Positions 5,325 to 12,562 of a stretch of 14,399 bases of DNA are shown here, piece by piece. The stretch is from JBOGED01 sp050743625 (GTDB taxonomy: Bacteria > Actinomycetota > Nitriliruptoria > Euzebyales > Egibacteraceae): positions 1 to 14,399 of the forward strand of contig JBOGED010000543.1 in NCBI GenBank assembly GCA_050743625.1. The letters run 5' to 3'. The position numbers and the translations under genes are program-made. Below the pieces are notes generated by a model that worked only from the letters and a program-made list of their open reading frames with translations, did no database searches and was not told the DNA's origin. Each line of letters begins with the position of its first letter. The first letter of the stretch is position 1.

Positions 5325-8144
5325 ATGCGACAGGTGCTGTGTCCTGTCTTGGTTGGGCGCGACGAGGAGCTCTCGACGCTCGCGACCGCGCTGAAGCGCG
5401 CGGGAGAGGGGATTGGGGGCACGGCGTTGCTGCTCGGCGATGCCGGTATGGGCAAGTCTCGGCTTGCCCGTGAGTTGTGCACGGTCGCGCAGGACTTTGG
5501 GTTCACGGTGCTCGCGGGGCGGGGTGTGCCTGGGCGTACCAGCCCCTACCGTGCGCTCGCGGAGGCGCTGCTCGGCGCGTTGCGGGGGCGCGACCTCCCG
5601 CTTACCCCCGATCTCGACCCGTTCCGCCCCGCCCTTGGCCGCCTTGTGCCGGAGTGGCGGTCAGGCGAGGCGCCCATGGTCGAGGGGTCCGACGTGGTGC
5701 TCGCGGAGGGTATCGTCCGCCTGCTCAGTCACCTGGCGGGTGACGGGGCCTGCCTCCTCGTGCTCGAGGATCTCCACTGGGCGGACCCCGAGACCCTCGC
5801 GGTCGTGGAGTACCTCGCCGACAACCTCTCCGCGGAGCCGGTGCTGTGCCTGGTGACGATCCGCACTGGTGAGGGCAGCGTCGCCGAGCGTATGGCCTGG
5901 TCGATGAGGTCCCGCCGCGCGGCGACACTCGTCGTGCTCCCCCCGCTCGGCGCCACCGATACCGAAACCCTGGCGGCCGCCTGCCTGGAGGTACCCCAGC
6001 TGCCTCCCGCCGTCGGTGCGCTCGTGCGGCAGCGGTCTGAGGGCGTGCCGTTGCTGATCGAGGACCTGCTGTCGGCCATGATGGGGAACGGCGCGCTGCG
6101 CCTGGAGGGCACCTCGTGGACCACCGGGGCGGCCCTCGAAACCGTCGTCCCTCGTTCGTTCGTCGACATGGTCGAGACGCGGCTGGACGCACTCGGCCAG
6201 GAGCCACGCCTGGTACTGCATGCGGCCGCGGTGCTGGGGCGCGCCTTCGAATGGCGGTTGCTCCCGTCGCTGACGGGGTTGGCGGAGCCGGTGGTGGTCG
6301 ATGCGCTTCGCCGAGCGGTCGATGCCCAGCTGGTGATCGCGGACCCCGGCTTCCGCTTCCGCCACGCCCTGACCCGTGACGCGGTCCTTCACGGGCTGTT
6401 GCCGCCTGAGCGGTCGGACCTGTGCCGGCGCGGGCTCGAAGCCGTCGAGGCCGCTCACCCGGACCTTCCGGGGGAATGGTGTGACCTCGCCGCCAACCTG
6501 GCGGAGACGGGAGGCGAGGTCTCTCGGGCGGCCAGATACCTCATCGAAGGCGGCCAGCGCGCGCTCGCGGCGGGAGCGCTGGCGACGGCGGAGGCGGCCT
6601 TGCGGCGCGCTCGTCGCCTGGCGGGCACCGATGCCGCCATCTCGATCTCGGCCGACGAGGCCCTCACCGAGGTGTTGTCGCTAGCCGGCAAGATCGACGA
6701 GGCGTTCCTCGTCGGCGAGGCACTCCTTGCCCGGCTCGGGCCAACCTCGCCCGCGCTCGAAGCGATTCACCTCCGCCTCGCTCAGGCCGCCGCCGGTGCC
6801 GGCCGTTGGGACGACGCCCACCGCCATCTCGACCATGCTCGCCATCTCGCGGGCGCGACCATGCGGCAGGTTGGCATCGACGCCCTGGCCGCCTACATCG
6901 CGATTGGGGAAGGCCGCCTGGACGAGGCTGAGGCGTTGGCCAGGACCGCGCTGGCGGCTGCCGAGCAGGCGGGCCTTTCCGACGTCGCCTGCCAGGCGCT
7001 CCAGGTGCTCGGCCGGTGCGCCCGCACCCGAGACATCGACGAGGCCGAGACGGCGTTCAAGCGGGCGCTCTGGATCGCCGAGGAGCACGGGCTCGCCCTC
7101 GCCCGCCTGGGGGCGCTCCACGAGCTGGGAACGATCGACCTGTACACCACGGGACGCACCGACCGGCTCGCGCTGGGCGCCGACCTCGCCCGCAACACCG
7201 GAGCGTTGCTCGACGGCGCAAAGATCGACTACCACCTAGGGATCCTGCATCTCGTTCGCTACGAGCTCGATCCCGCGGTCCAGACGCTCGAGCGCTGCGT
7301 CTCGGCAGCCAGGCGGTTCCGGCTGGGGCCACTGCTCCCCAGCGCGCTCGCGCATCTCGCCATGGTCCATGCCCACGCCGGACGGCGTGAGGAGACCGAC
7401 CGCATCACCGAGCAGGCGCTGGCCGATCCCTCGTGTGACGTGAACGTGCAGGTGATCGCGCGGTTGGCTCGTGCGTGCCAAGCCCTTAACGAAGAGAGCC
7501 GAAGCCTGGCGCATACCGAGTTCGACATCGACGCGGACCTGATCAAAGAGTCATCGGGGGCGATCAACTCCCCATACTGCGGGATGCGCGCCCTGGTGGC
7601 CATGGTCGAGGACCAGGACGGCGAGCAGGCGTGTGAGGACGCTCGGGCCGCCGGCGCGCTGGTCGTCCCGGTCAACCGGTCGCTGATCGGGCTCGCCGAG
7701 GCGGTCGCGCTCGGGCGAGCCGGGCAGCACGCCGAGGCCGCCGCCGCCCGCGCGAGCAGCGAGGGAACGTTCGTCTCGCATGACTGGTTCCGCTACATCG
7801 CCCGCCGCCTCGTCGCCGAGATGGCGCTCAAGGACGGGTGGGGCGAGCCGGCGGTCTGGCTTGACGAAGCGTGCGGCTTCTTTCGTAACGCCGGGCTTAC
7901 GCACGTAGTTCGCGCTTGCGAGCGTCTGCTCGGCGGCGGCCGCACCCAGGCAGGTGGCCTCAGCGAGCGCGAGATCGAGGTGCTCAGGCTCGTCGCCGCG
8001 GGCAAGACGAACCGCCAGATCGCGAAAGAGCTGCACCTATCTGAGCGGACCATCGACCGGCACCTGTCCAATATGTTCATCAAGCTCGGCGTCACGAGCC
8101 GGGTTGCGGCGACGGCTTTCGCACTGCGCGAGGGCCTTGCCTAA
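5325..8144 (+). CDS. Large ATPase LuxR-family transcriptional regulator
   Basis: 939 aa from ATG 5325; GTG 5322 is an adjacent alternative. The open frame further upstream is a shadow of the cyclase gene. The N-terminal STAND/AAA-type ATPase has VGRDEEL, Walker A GDAGMGKS (38-45) and Walker B LLVLEDLHWAD (E148/D149). The middle (about 400-860) is alanine-rich and helical, with repeats resembling the TPR-like arrays of MalT/LAL regulators. The C-terminus, from about residue 878, is a LuxR helix-turn-helix: LSEREIEVLRLVAAGKTNRQ, then LSERTIDRHLSNMFIKLG. Such proteins act as ATP- and ligand-controlled activators. It is divergent from lycopene cyclase across an 87-bp gap, so control of that operon is plausible but not shown. 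Confidence 0.9.
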   Translation: MRQVLCPVLVGRDEELSTLATALKRAGEGIGGTALLLGDAGMGKSRLARELCTVAQDFGFTVLAGRGVPGRTSPYRALAEALLGALRGRDLPLTPDLDPFRPALGRLVPEWRSGEAPMVEGSDVVLAEGIVRLLSHLAGDGACLLVLEDLHWADPETLAVVEYLADNLSAEPVLCLVTIRTGEGSVAERMAWSMRSRRAATLVVLPPLGATDTETLAAACLEVPQLPPAVGALVRQRSEGVPLLIEDLLSAMMGNGALRLEGTSWTTGAALETVVPRSFVDMVETRLDALGQEPRLVLHAAAVLGRAFEWRLLPSLTGLAEPVVVDALRRAVDAQLVIADPGFRFRHALTRDAVLHGLLPPERSDLCRRGLEAVEAAHPDLPGEWCDLAANLAETGGEVSRAARYLIEGGQRALAAGALATAEAALRRARRLAGTDAAISISADEALTEVLSLAGKIDEAFLVGEALLARLGPTSPALEAIHLRLAQAAAGAGRWDDAHRHLDHARHLAGATMRQVGIDALAAYIAIGEGRLDEAEALARTALAAAEQAGLSDVACQALQVLGRCARTRDIDEAETAFKRALWIAEEHGLALARLGALHELGTIDLYTTGRTDRLALGADLARNTGALLDGAKIDYHLGILHLVRYELDPAVQTLERCVSAARRFRLGPLLPSALAHLAMVHAHAGRREETDRITEQALADPSCDVNVQVIARLARACQALNEESRSLAHTEFDIDADLIKESSGAINSPYCGMRALVAMVEDQDGEQACEDARAAGALVVPVNRSLIGLAEAVALGRAGQHAEAAAARASSEGTFVSHDWFRYIARRLVAEMALKDGWGEPAVWLDEACGFFRNAGLTHVVRACERLLGGGRTQAGGLSEREIEVLRLVAAGKTNRQIAKELHLSERTIDRHLSNMFIKLGVTSRVAATAFALREGLA

Positions 8145-8345
8145 TTCCGTAGCGCACTTCCACATTACGTAAAGATGTTGGAAATCTTCACAGCCTTGGG
8201 TAATTAGGCCCACACGTTCAGTAGATGAAGGGGTGGGTATTTCCCCCGATGCGGGGAGGCCCCTCACCCCCTATCGTGTAAATCGCGGGTCGGGCAACGG
8301 AGCGCGAATACCCTTCACGCTCGCCAGTGGTGCCTCGTGGTAGCC
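8145..8345. other. Non-coding region after the LuxR gene with AT-rich and palindromic motifs
   Basis: No supported gene lies here. The first part is unusually AT-rich for the window: TTACGTAAAGATG, an AAGAT/ATCTT inverted repeat at 8172-8188, and GGGTAATTAGG near 8198. It is followed by a GC-rich structured stretch, 8230-8272, with TCCCC...GGGGA (8242-8257) nested inside GGGGTG...CACCCC. It resembles a regulatory region more than a terminator, but no gene on either strand starts just beyond it. Confidence 0.4.
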
Positions 8346-8411
8346 CTGGTGGAGCGGTGGCCGGTTAGGCGGGCAATGCGGGCGGAACGACGGCGGCCAC
8401 CGCTCCACCAG
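8346..8411. terminator. Perfect 18-bp inverted repeat, candidate convergent terminator
   Basis: CTGGTGGAGCGGTGGCCG (8346-8363) and its exact reverse complement (8394-8411) flank a 30-nt loop. It lies 35 bp after the minus-strand vapC stop and about 200 bp after the plus-strand luxR stop. It could terminate both transcripts despite lacking a T tract, as is common in actinobacteria. The perfect long arms could instead mark the ends of a small inactive element. Confidence 0.5.
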
Positions 8412-8446
8412 TAAGGCAGCGCATTCCCGGCGCCTCGGGCGGATCG

Positions 8447-8884
8447 TCAGCGGGAAGAGCGCGTGAGAATCCGAACAGAAGGGACCGCTTGCGCGAGCCG
8501 GCGGATGTCCTTGCTGTCCGCCGTGATCACCATTCCCCCGCCATGGACGGCACACACGGCCACGACATGCGCGTCGACCATGTCGGAGCTGTCCGCTCCC
8601 GCGCCATGAAGGATCGCGCCCACCTGGCGCGCAAGCGCGAAGTCAGTCGGCACGATGTTGACCGCGGGTCGGGTGCTACGTGCCGGATCGTGGCGGGCCA
8701 GTGTGGCCTCGACGCACCGGGTCCGAGGAACACCACGGCAAGCCTCGGCGCAGACGACGGCCGGCACGAAGATGTTCCAATCCCGGACCCGCCATTCACG
8801 GAGCAACGAGTGCATCTTCCGCGATGGCCTCGGCTCACAAAGCGCGTCGAGGCCATCCGCGTCGAGCACGACGGAAATGGTCAC
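8447..8884 (-). CDS. vapC: PIN-domain ribonuclease toxin (VapC family)
   Basis: 145 aa starting at GTG 8884, which overlaps the antitoxin stop by 4 bp (GTGA). PIN-domain acidic residues are in place: D8 in VVLDADG, E47 in VCAEACRG, D101/D104 in SSDMVDAHV, and D123 in ITADSKDI. VapC toxins are Mg-dependent endoribonucleases that commonly cleave tRNA or rRNA and are held inactive by VapB. Length and catalytic residues look intact, so the toxin is probably functional, in contrast to the decayed MazF remnant at 2900. The RNA target is unknown. Confidence 0.85.
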   Translation of the reverse strand: MTISVVLDADGLDALCEPRPSRKMHSLLREWRVRDWNIFVPAVVCAEACRGVPRTRCVEATLARHDPARSTRPAVNIVPTDFALARQVGAILHGAGADSSDMVDAHVVAVCAVHGGGMVITADSKDIRRLAQAVPSVRILTRSSR

Positions 8885-9150
8885 GCCGCACCCCGGCCGT
8901 CAGCGATCGCTTCGGCCTCATCACACGCGGCGGCTGCCCATACCATGGCGTCCTCGGAAGGCGGGCCGTACTTCTCGTCCAACTCTTCGATCCACTTGTC
9001 CAGGGCAGCGAGGCGGCCGAGCCGCTCTACGTGCTCTCGGAGCGCCTTGTTGGCCACGGTGGCAATATCCTCGATGCCGAGGAGCCGGGCTTCGTCGACG
9101 ATGTCTTTGTCTACTGCCACGCTGACGATGGTGATCTCGTGCTTTGCCAT
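8881..9150 (-). CDS. vapB: VapB-type antitoxin (ribbon-helix-helix-like)
   Basis: 89 aa from ATG 9150. The frame is open further upstream to 9453 but overlaps the sulfite reductase gene. The N-terminal strand EITIVSVAVDKDIVDEARLL and helix ATVANKALREHVERLGRLAA fit a small DNA-binding antitoxin. The acidic C-terminal half (DKWIEELDEKYGPPSEDAM) is typical of the PIN-binding tail. The stop overlaps the vapC start, giving a classic coupled antitoxin-toxin order. The promoter directly upstream predicts a leaderless transcript, and autoregulation by the VapBC complex is expected from the family. Confidence 0.75.
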   Translation of the reverse strand: MAKHEITIVSVAVDKDIVDEARLLGIEDIATVANKALREHVERLGRLAALDKWIEELDEKYGPPSEDAMVWAAAACDEAEAIADGRGAA

Positions 9151-9157
9151 ACCGTTC

Positions 9158-9185
9158 AGAGTAAGCGGGATCGGGAATCTGTCGA
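9158..9185 (-). promoter_or_regulatory. vapBC promoter
   Basis: On the minus strand TCGACA (9180-9185; 5 of 6 to TTGACA), a 16-bp spacer and TACTCT (9158-9163; TANNNT) form a good promoter. The -10 ends 7 nt before ATG 9150, so the transcript is probably leaderless. Confidence 0.55.
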
Positions 9186-9325
9186 ATCTCTTATCCACAA
9201 CCCACCAAGCACTGTTCTCCCTGCCGTGCTCGGCCGTAACTACCGTTTGCACTCTGTGAACGCCCCGGGTCGTCCGGTACGGTCCCCACCGATCGCCACA
9301 CCGGATATGGCCAGGGGGAAACGCG
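9186..9325 (+). promoter_or_regulatory. Leader region of the sulfur operon
   Basis: No gene is supported here. TACGGT (9278-9283) is a possible -10 box that would give a leader of about 35 nt, with only a weak -35. AGGGGG (9313-9318) is a good Shine-Dalgarno 7 nt before ATG 9326. A short inverted repeat AGCAC/GTGCT lies at 9208-9230. No recognised CysB-like or SAM-riboswitch structure was seen. Confidence 0.3.
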
Positions 9326-11266
9326 ATGCCAGCATCGACCAGGCGCCGGGTCGAGGAGCCGACCGCGGACCTCGTCCGCCGGAGGAACTCGATCGAGCGG
9401 CTGAAAGAGGAGAAGTTCCCCCTCGACATCATCGACGAGCTGCCACAGCTCATCGCGCTCGGCTACGAGGCGGTGCCCGAAGAGGACATCGTGCGCCTCA
9501 ACTGGTGGGGGCTGACCCACGACAAGCCGAAGGTGGGGACCTTCATGGTCCGCATCAAGGTCTCGGGAGGGCAGCTCGCGCCCGCTCAGCTGCGCGGGGT
9601 CGGGGAGATCTCCCAAGACTACGGCGACAACTACGGCGAGCTGACGACCCGCCAGGGCCTGCAGCTGCACTCCGTCCGGCTCGACGAGCTGCCCGTCGTG
9701 CTCGACAGGATCAGGGCCACCGGCCTGACGACGGTGGGTGGCGAGGGCGACACGGTCCGCAACATCTCGGGCTGCCCGGTCGCCGGCATCCTGCCGGGTG
9801 AGATATTCGACGTCCGCCCGGTCATCCAGCGGGCGGCGAAGTACTTCTACGGCAACCGCGACTACTCGAACCTGCCCCGCAAGCACAAGTACACGATCAG
9901 CGCCTGCCCGGGCCAGTGCAACGCGCCCGAGATCAGCGACGTCGCGCTGGTCGGCGCGATCAAGGACGGTCGCCAGGGCTTCGCGGTCCTGGTCGGCGGG
10001 GGCCTGTCGAGCACCCCGCGGCTGGCGCGTGACCTGCGCGTCTTCGTCCCGGTGGACGGCGCGATCGAGGTCCTGCGGGCGATCACCGACGTCTGGCAGA
10101 CGGACCTGCGCTACCGGGTCAGCCGGGCGAAGGCGCGGATCAAGTTCATGGTCGACCACTACGGCGCCGACGGAGTGCGCGCCAAGGTCGTCCAGCGGCT
10201 CGGCTACCCGCTGGAGGACCTCCCCGCCCCGCTGCCGCTCGGCAGGTCTGACGAGCTGGACCACCTGGGCGTCCACCCGCAGAAGCAGGACGGTTTCGTC
10301 TACGCCGGCTTCTCCATCCCGATGGGCTGGATGCGCGGCGACCAGATGATCGCGATCGCCGACCTGGTGGAAAGCATCCCCGGCGCCGACCTGAGGCTCA
10401 CCCGCCAGCAAGACGTGATCGTCGGGAACATCCCCCAGGGCCAGCTCGACGACCTGCTGGACGGGATGCGCGAGCTGGACTTCCCGATCACGCGCAACAA
10501 GGTGTACGGCAACTCGATCGCCTGCACCAGCCACCGCTTCTGCAACTACTCCGTCGCCGAGACGAAGGGCAAGCTCGAGGAGATCCTCGCCGCGTTCGAG
10601 GCCAACTTCGGTGAGCAGGTCGCCGACCTCGGGGTGTTCATGGACGGCTGCCCCCACGCGTGCGCCCACCACTGGGTCGGCGACATCGGGCTGCAAGGCA
10701 CGACGACCACCGATCCCGTCACCGGCCTGCGCGTCGAGGCCTACGACGTCACGCTACGCGGTGGGCTAGGACAGAACGCGGCGATCGGCAAGCCGCTGAT
10801 GCGCCGCGTGCCGACGGACAAGATCACGGGCGTGCTCCTCCAGCTCGTCGGTGCGTGGCTCGCCGAGAAGTCGGCGAGGAACGGCCACGGCCACGCCTAC
10901 ACGTTCCGCGACTTCTGCGACGAGGCCACCGACGAGCGGCTGAAGGCGTTCGCCTCGGCCGAGGCCACCGCCGAGAAGGCGCCGAGCCCGGACGGCCACG
11001 TGATCCGGATACCGGGCACGCTGTTGGAGCTGACCAGCGGCGACGACGCCGTCGAGGTCCCCGCGCGCACCGTCCGCGAGGCGCTGGAGGTGCTTGCCAG
11101 GCTGCATCCCCGGCTGGTCGGGTACCTGCTCGTCTCGCCCGAGAAGATCAACCCCGCCGTCAACCTCTACATCGGCGAGGAGGACATCCGCGCCCTTGGG
11201 GGTCTCGACGCGCCGCTGGAGACCGGCCACGAGCTGACGATCCTGCCCGCTCTCGCTGGAGGATGA
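9326..11266 (+). CDS. Sulfite reductase fused to a CysO-like sulfur-carrier domain
   Basis: 646 aa. Residues about 1-545 are a ferredoxin-type nitrite/sulfite reductase: the FMVRIKVSGGQL and ELTTRQGLQLH segments, then RNISGCPVAG. The siroheme-[4Fe-4S] ligands are C400xxxxxC406 and C442xxxC446 (CTSHRFC, GCPHAC). The enzyme makes a six-electron reduction of sulfite to sulfide. The adjacent cysH argues for sulfite over nitrite. After a linker, residues about 558-646 form a ubiquitin-fold ThiS/MoaD/CysO-like domain (VIRIPGTLLELT...VNLYIGEEDIRALGG...LTILPALAGG) ending in the Gly-Gly tail needed for adenylation and thiocarboxylation. It closely resembles Mycobacterium CysO (VNIYVNDEDVR...VTILPAVAGG, from memory). 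The frame is continuous through the junction. Start ATG 9326 has AGGGGG 7 nt upstream. First gene of a three-gene operon. Confidence 0.9.
   Translation: MPASTRRRVEEPTADLVRRRNSIERLKEEKFPLDIIDELPQLIALGYEAVPEEDIVRLNWWGLTHDKPKVGTFMVRIKVSGGQLAPAQLRGVGEISQDYGDNYGELTTRQGLQLHSVRLDELPVVLDRIRATGLTTVGGEGDTVRNISGCPVAGILPGEIFDVRPVIQRAAKYFYGNRDYSNLPRKHKYTISACPGQCNAPEISDVALVGAIKDGRQGFAVLVGGGLSSTPRLARDLRVFVPVDGAIEVLRAITDVWQTDLRYRVSRAKARIKFMVDHYGADGVRAKVVQRLGYPLEDLPAPLPLGRSDELDHLGVHPQKQDGFVYAGFSIPMGWMRGDQMIAIADLVESIPGADLRLTRQQDVIVGNIPQGQLDDLLDGMRELDFPITRNKVYGNSIACTSHRFCNYSVAETKGKLEEILAAFEANFGEQVADLGVFMDGCPHACAHHWVGDIGLQGTTTTDPVTGLRVEAYDVTLRGGLGQNAAIGKPLMRRVPTDKITGVLLQLVGAWLAEKSARNGHGHAYTFRDFCDEATDERLKAFASAEATAEKAPSPDGHVIRIPGTLLELTSGDDAVEVPARTVREALEVLARLHPRLVGYLLVSPEKINPAVNLYIGEEDIRALGGLDAPLETGHELTILPALAGG
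11258..11262 (+). promoter_or_regulatory. Ribosome-binding site that decides the cysH start
   Basis: GGAGG lies within the GGA GGA codons for the terminal Gly-Gly of the carrier domain. It is 6 nt from ATG 11269 but directly abuts ATG 11263. Spacing therefore favours ATG 11269 as the cysH start. Translation of cysH should be coupled to termination of the fused reductase at 11266. Confidence 0.6.
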
Positions 11267-11268
11267 CC

Positions 11269-12057
11269 ATGCAGACCGCCTTCGATGACCTCGAGATCGG
11301 CGAGATCGCCCTGGACCTGGACGACCAAGAGCCCGAGGACGTGATCGCCTGGGGCCTGGAGACGTTCGGCGACCGCGTGGCCATCGTGACCGCTCTCCAG
11401 CCGGACGGCATGGTCGTGCTCGACATGGCCTACCAGATCAAGCCGGATATCCGCGTCCTGACCGTCGACACGGGCCGGCTGCCCAGGGCCACCCTCGACT
11501 TCGTCGACAAGGTCCGCGCCCACTACCCGCTCGCGCGGGTGGAGGTGCTCATCCCCGACGGGCGGGAGGTCGACGCCATGGTGCGCCGCAACGGCCTCGA
11601 CCTGTTCCGCGAGGCCGTCCCGCTGCGCCTGCTGTGCTGCCAGATCCGCAAGGTCAGGCCCATGTTGCGCGCGCTGGAGGGCCTCGACGCCTGGTTCACC
11701 GGCCTGCGCCGCGACCAGTGGGCGTCGCGCGCCGCCATCCGCAAGGTCGAGCTGGACCACGACCACGACGGGATCGTCAAGCTGAACGCCCTGGCGGACT
11801 GGTCGAAAGAAGAGGTCTGGGACTACATCGGCGACTGCGGGGTCCCGGTCCATCCCTTGCACGCCGAGGGGTTCACGAGCATCGGCTGCGAGCCGTGCAC
11901 CCGCCCCATCCAGGTCGGCGAGGACGACCGCGCCGGCCGCTGGTGGTGGGAGGTCAACGCCCCCAAGGAGTGCGGGATGCACTGCCCGATCGAGACCGGC
12001 GGCTTCGAGCACGAGGTCCACGCCATCCTCGGGGACGCGCACGGCCATGCGCACTGA
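11269..12057 (+). CDS. cysH: APS reductase, iron-sulfur CysH type
   Basis: 262 aa from ATG 11269; ATG 11263 would overlap the upstream stop and is too close to the GGAGG. The PP-loop-type nucleotide-binding fold shows VAIVTALQPDGMVVLDM and the TVDTGRLP motif. Cysteines C123-C124 (LLCCQIRK) and C207xxC210 (GCEPC) are the [4Fe-4S] ligands marking adenylylsulfate (APS) rather than PAPS reductases. Catalytic C235 is in KECGMH, followed by C239. It reduces APS to sulfite and AMP with thioredoxin-like donors, supplying the upstream sulfite reductase. The His-rich tail HGHAH is unremarkable. The 3' end overlaps the next gene by 11 bp. No ATP sulfurylase genes are in the window. Confidence 0.93.
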   Translation: MQTAFDDLEIGEIALDLDDQEPEDVIAWGLETFGDRVAIVTALQPDGMVVLDMAYQIKPDIRVLTVDTGRLPRATLDFVDKVRAHYPLARVEVLIPDGREVDAMVRRNGLDLFREAVPLRLLCCQIRKVRPMLRALEGLDAWFTGLRRDQWASRAAIRKVELDHDHDGIVKLNALADWSKEEVWDYIGDCGVPVHPLHAEGFTSIGCEPCTRPIQVGEDDRAGRWWWEVNAPKECGMHCPIETGGFEHEVHAILGDAHGHAH

Positions 12058-12562
12058 CGCCCCGGCTGACACCCCGGCCACGGCCCCGGCCGTCCAGCTA
12101 GACGACGAGGAGCGCGACCTGCTGCGCTCAGAGGTCGGCGCGCTGCTGCCGGCGCTCCGCGGCTCGGGAGGCGGTTCGCGGCTCGCGCACTACCAGGCGC
12201 TCGCGGACGCGATCGACGAGGCAGACGCGCCGGTCCCCGCCGAGCTCCTCCCCACGCTTGAGTCCATCCTCGAGCTGGCCTTACAGACCGGCCGCGCTCG
12301 CAAGCTCTACCGCGCCGAGGGCGAGCGCATCCTTACCGGCGTGCTGCGCCGCACCCCCCGCGGCCGTGAGCTGTCCTCCCGCCTCGGCACCGTGAACACC
12401 GCGCTCCAGGTCGTCGCCGGGCAGCGCCTGGACGCCGTGAACGTGAGGATGCGCACGCTCGGCCACTACACCGTGACCATCCAATCCCCCGCCGCCACCC
12501 TCACCCTCGCCATCCGCCCCGACGGCATCGAGATCGAAAGCGTCACCGCCGGGCCGGCATAA
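12047..12562 (+). CDS. Unknown protein, third gene of the sulfur operon
   Basis: 171 aa from ATG 12047, overlapping cysH by 11 bp, which indicates co-translation. I do not recognise a family. The first 20 residues are Ala/Pro/Thr-rich and probably disordered. Residues about 20-125 are predicted largely helical (DDEERDLLRSEVGALLPALR, LPTLESILELALQTGRARKL). The last 40 residues alternate like a small beta sheet (VRMRTLGHYTVTIQ, ATLTLAIRPDGIEIESV). It has no cysteine or tryptophan, signal peptide or membrane segment, so a direct redox role is unlikely. Position suggests an accessory or regulatory role in sulfate reduction, which is inference only. Confidence 0.75.
   Translation: MRTDAPADTPATAPAVQLDDEERDLLRSEVGALLPALRGSGGGSRLAHYQALADAIDEADAPVPAELLPTLESILELALQTGRARKLYRAEGERILTGVLRRTPRGRELSSRLGTVNTALQVVAGQRLDAVNVRMRTLGHYTVTIQSPAATLTLAIRPDGIEIESVTAGPA

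Noticed and set aside
9191..9199. Perfect DnaA-box 9-mer TTATCCACA near the sulfur operon leader
   Set aside because: A single box with no cluster, no AT-rich unwinding region and no dnaA/dnaN neighbours. It is not evidence of a replication origin.
9151..9453. Upstream extension of the vapB frame
   Set aside because: It is antisense to the sulfite reductase start and passes through a good vapB promoter. ATG 9150 fits antitoxin size.
9191..10696. 501-codon minus-strand open frame opposite sulfite reductase
   Set aside because: It is a Val/Asp/Arg-rich shadow of the high-GC plus-strand gene, whose catalytic motifs are clear.
11167..12081. 304-codon minus-strand open frame opposite cysH
   Set aside because: Shadow frame: the plus strand encodes an APS reductase with all its cysteine motifs.
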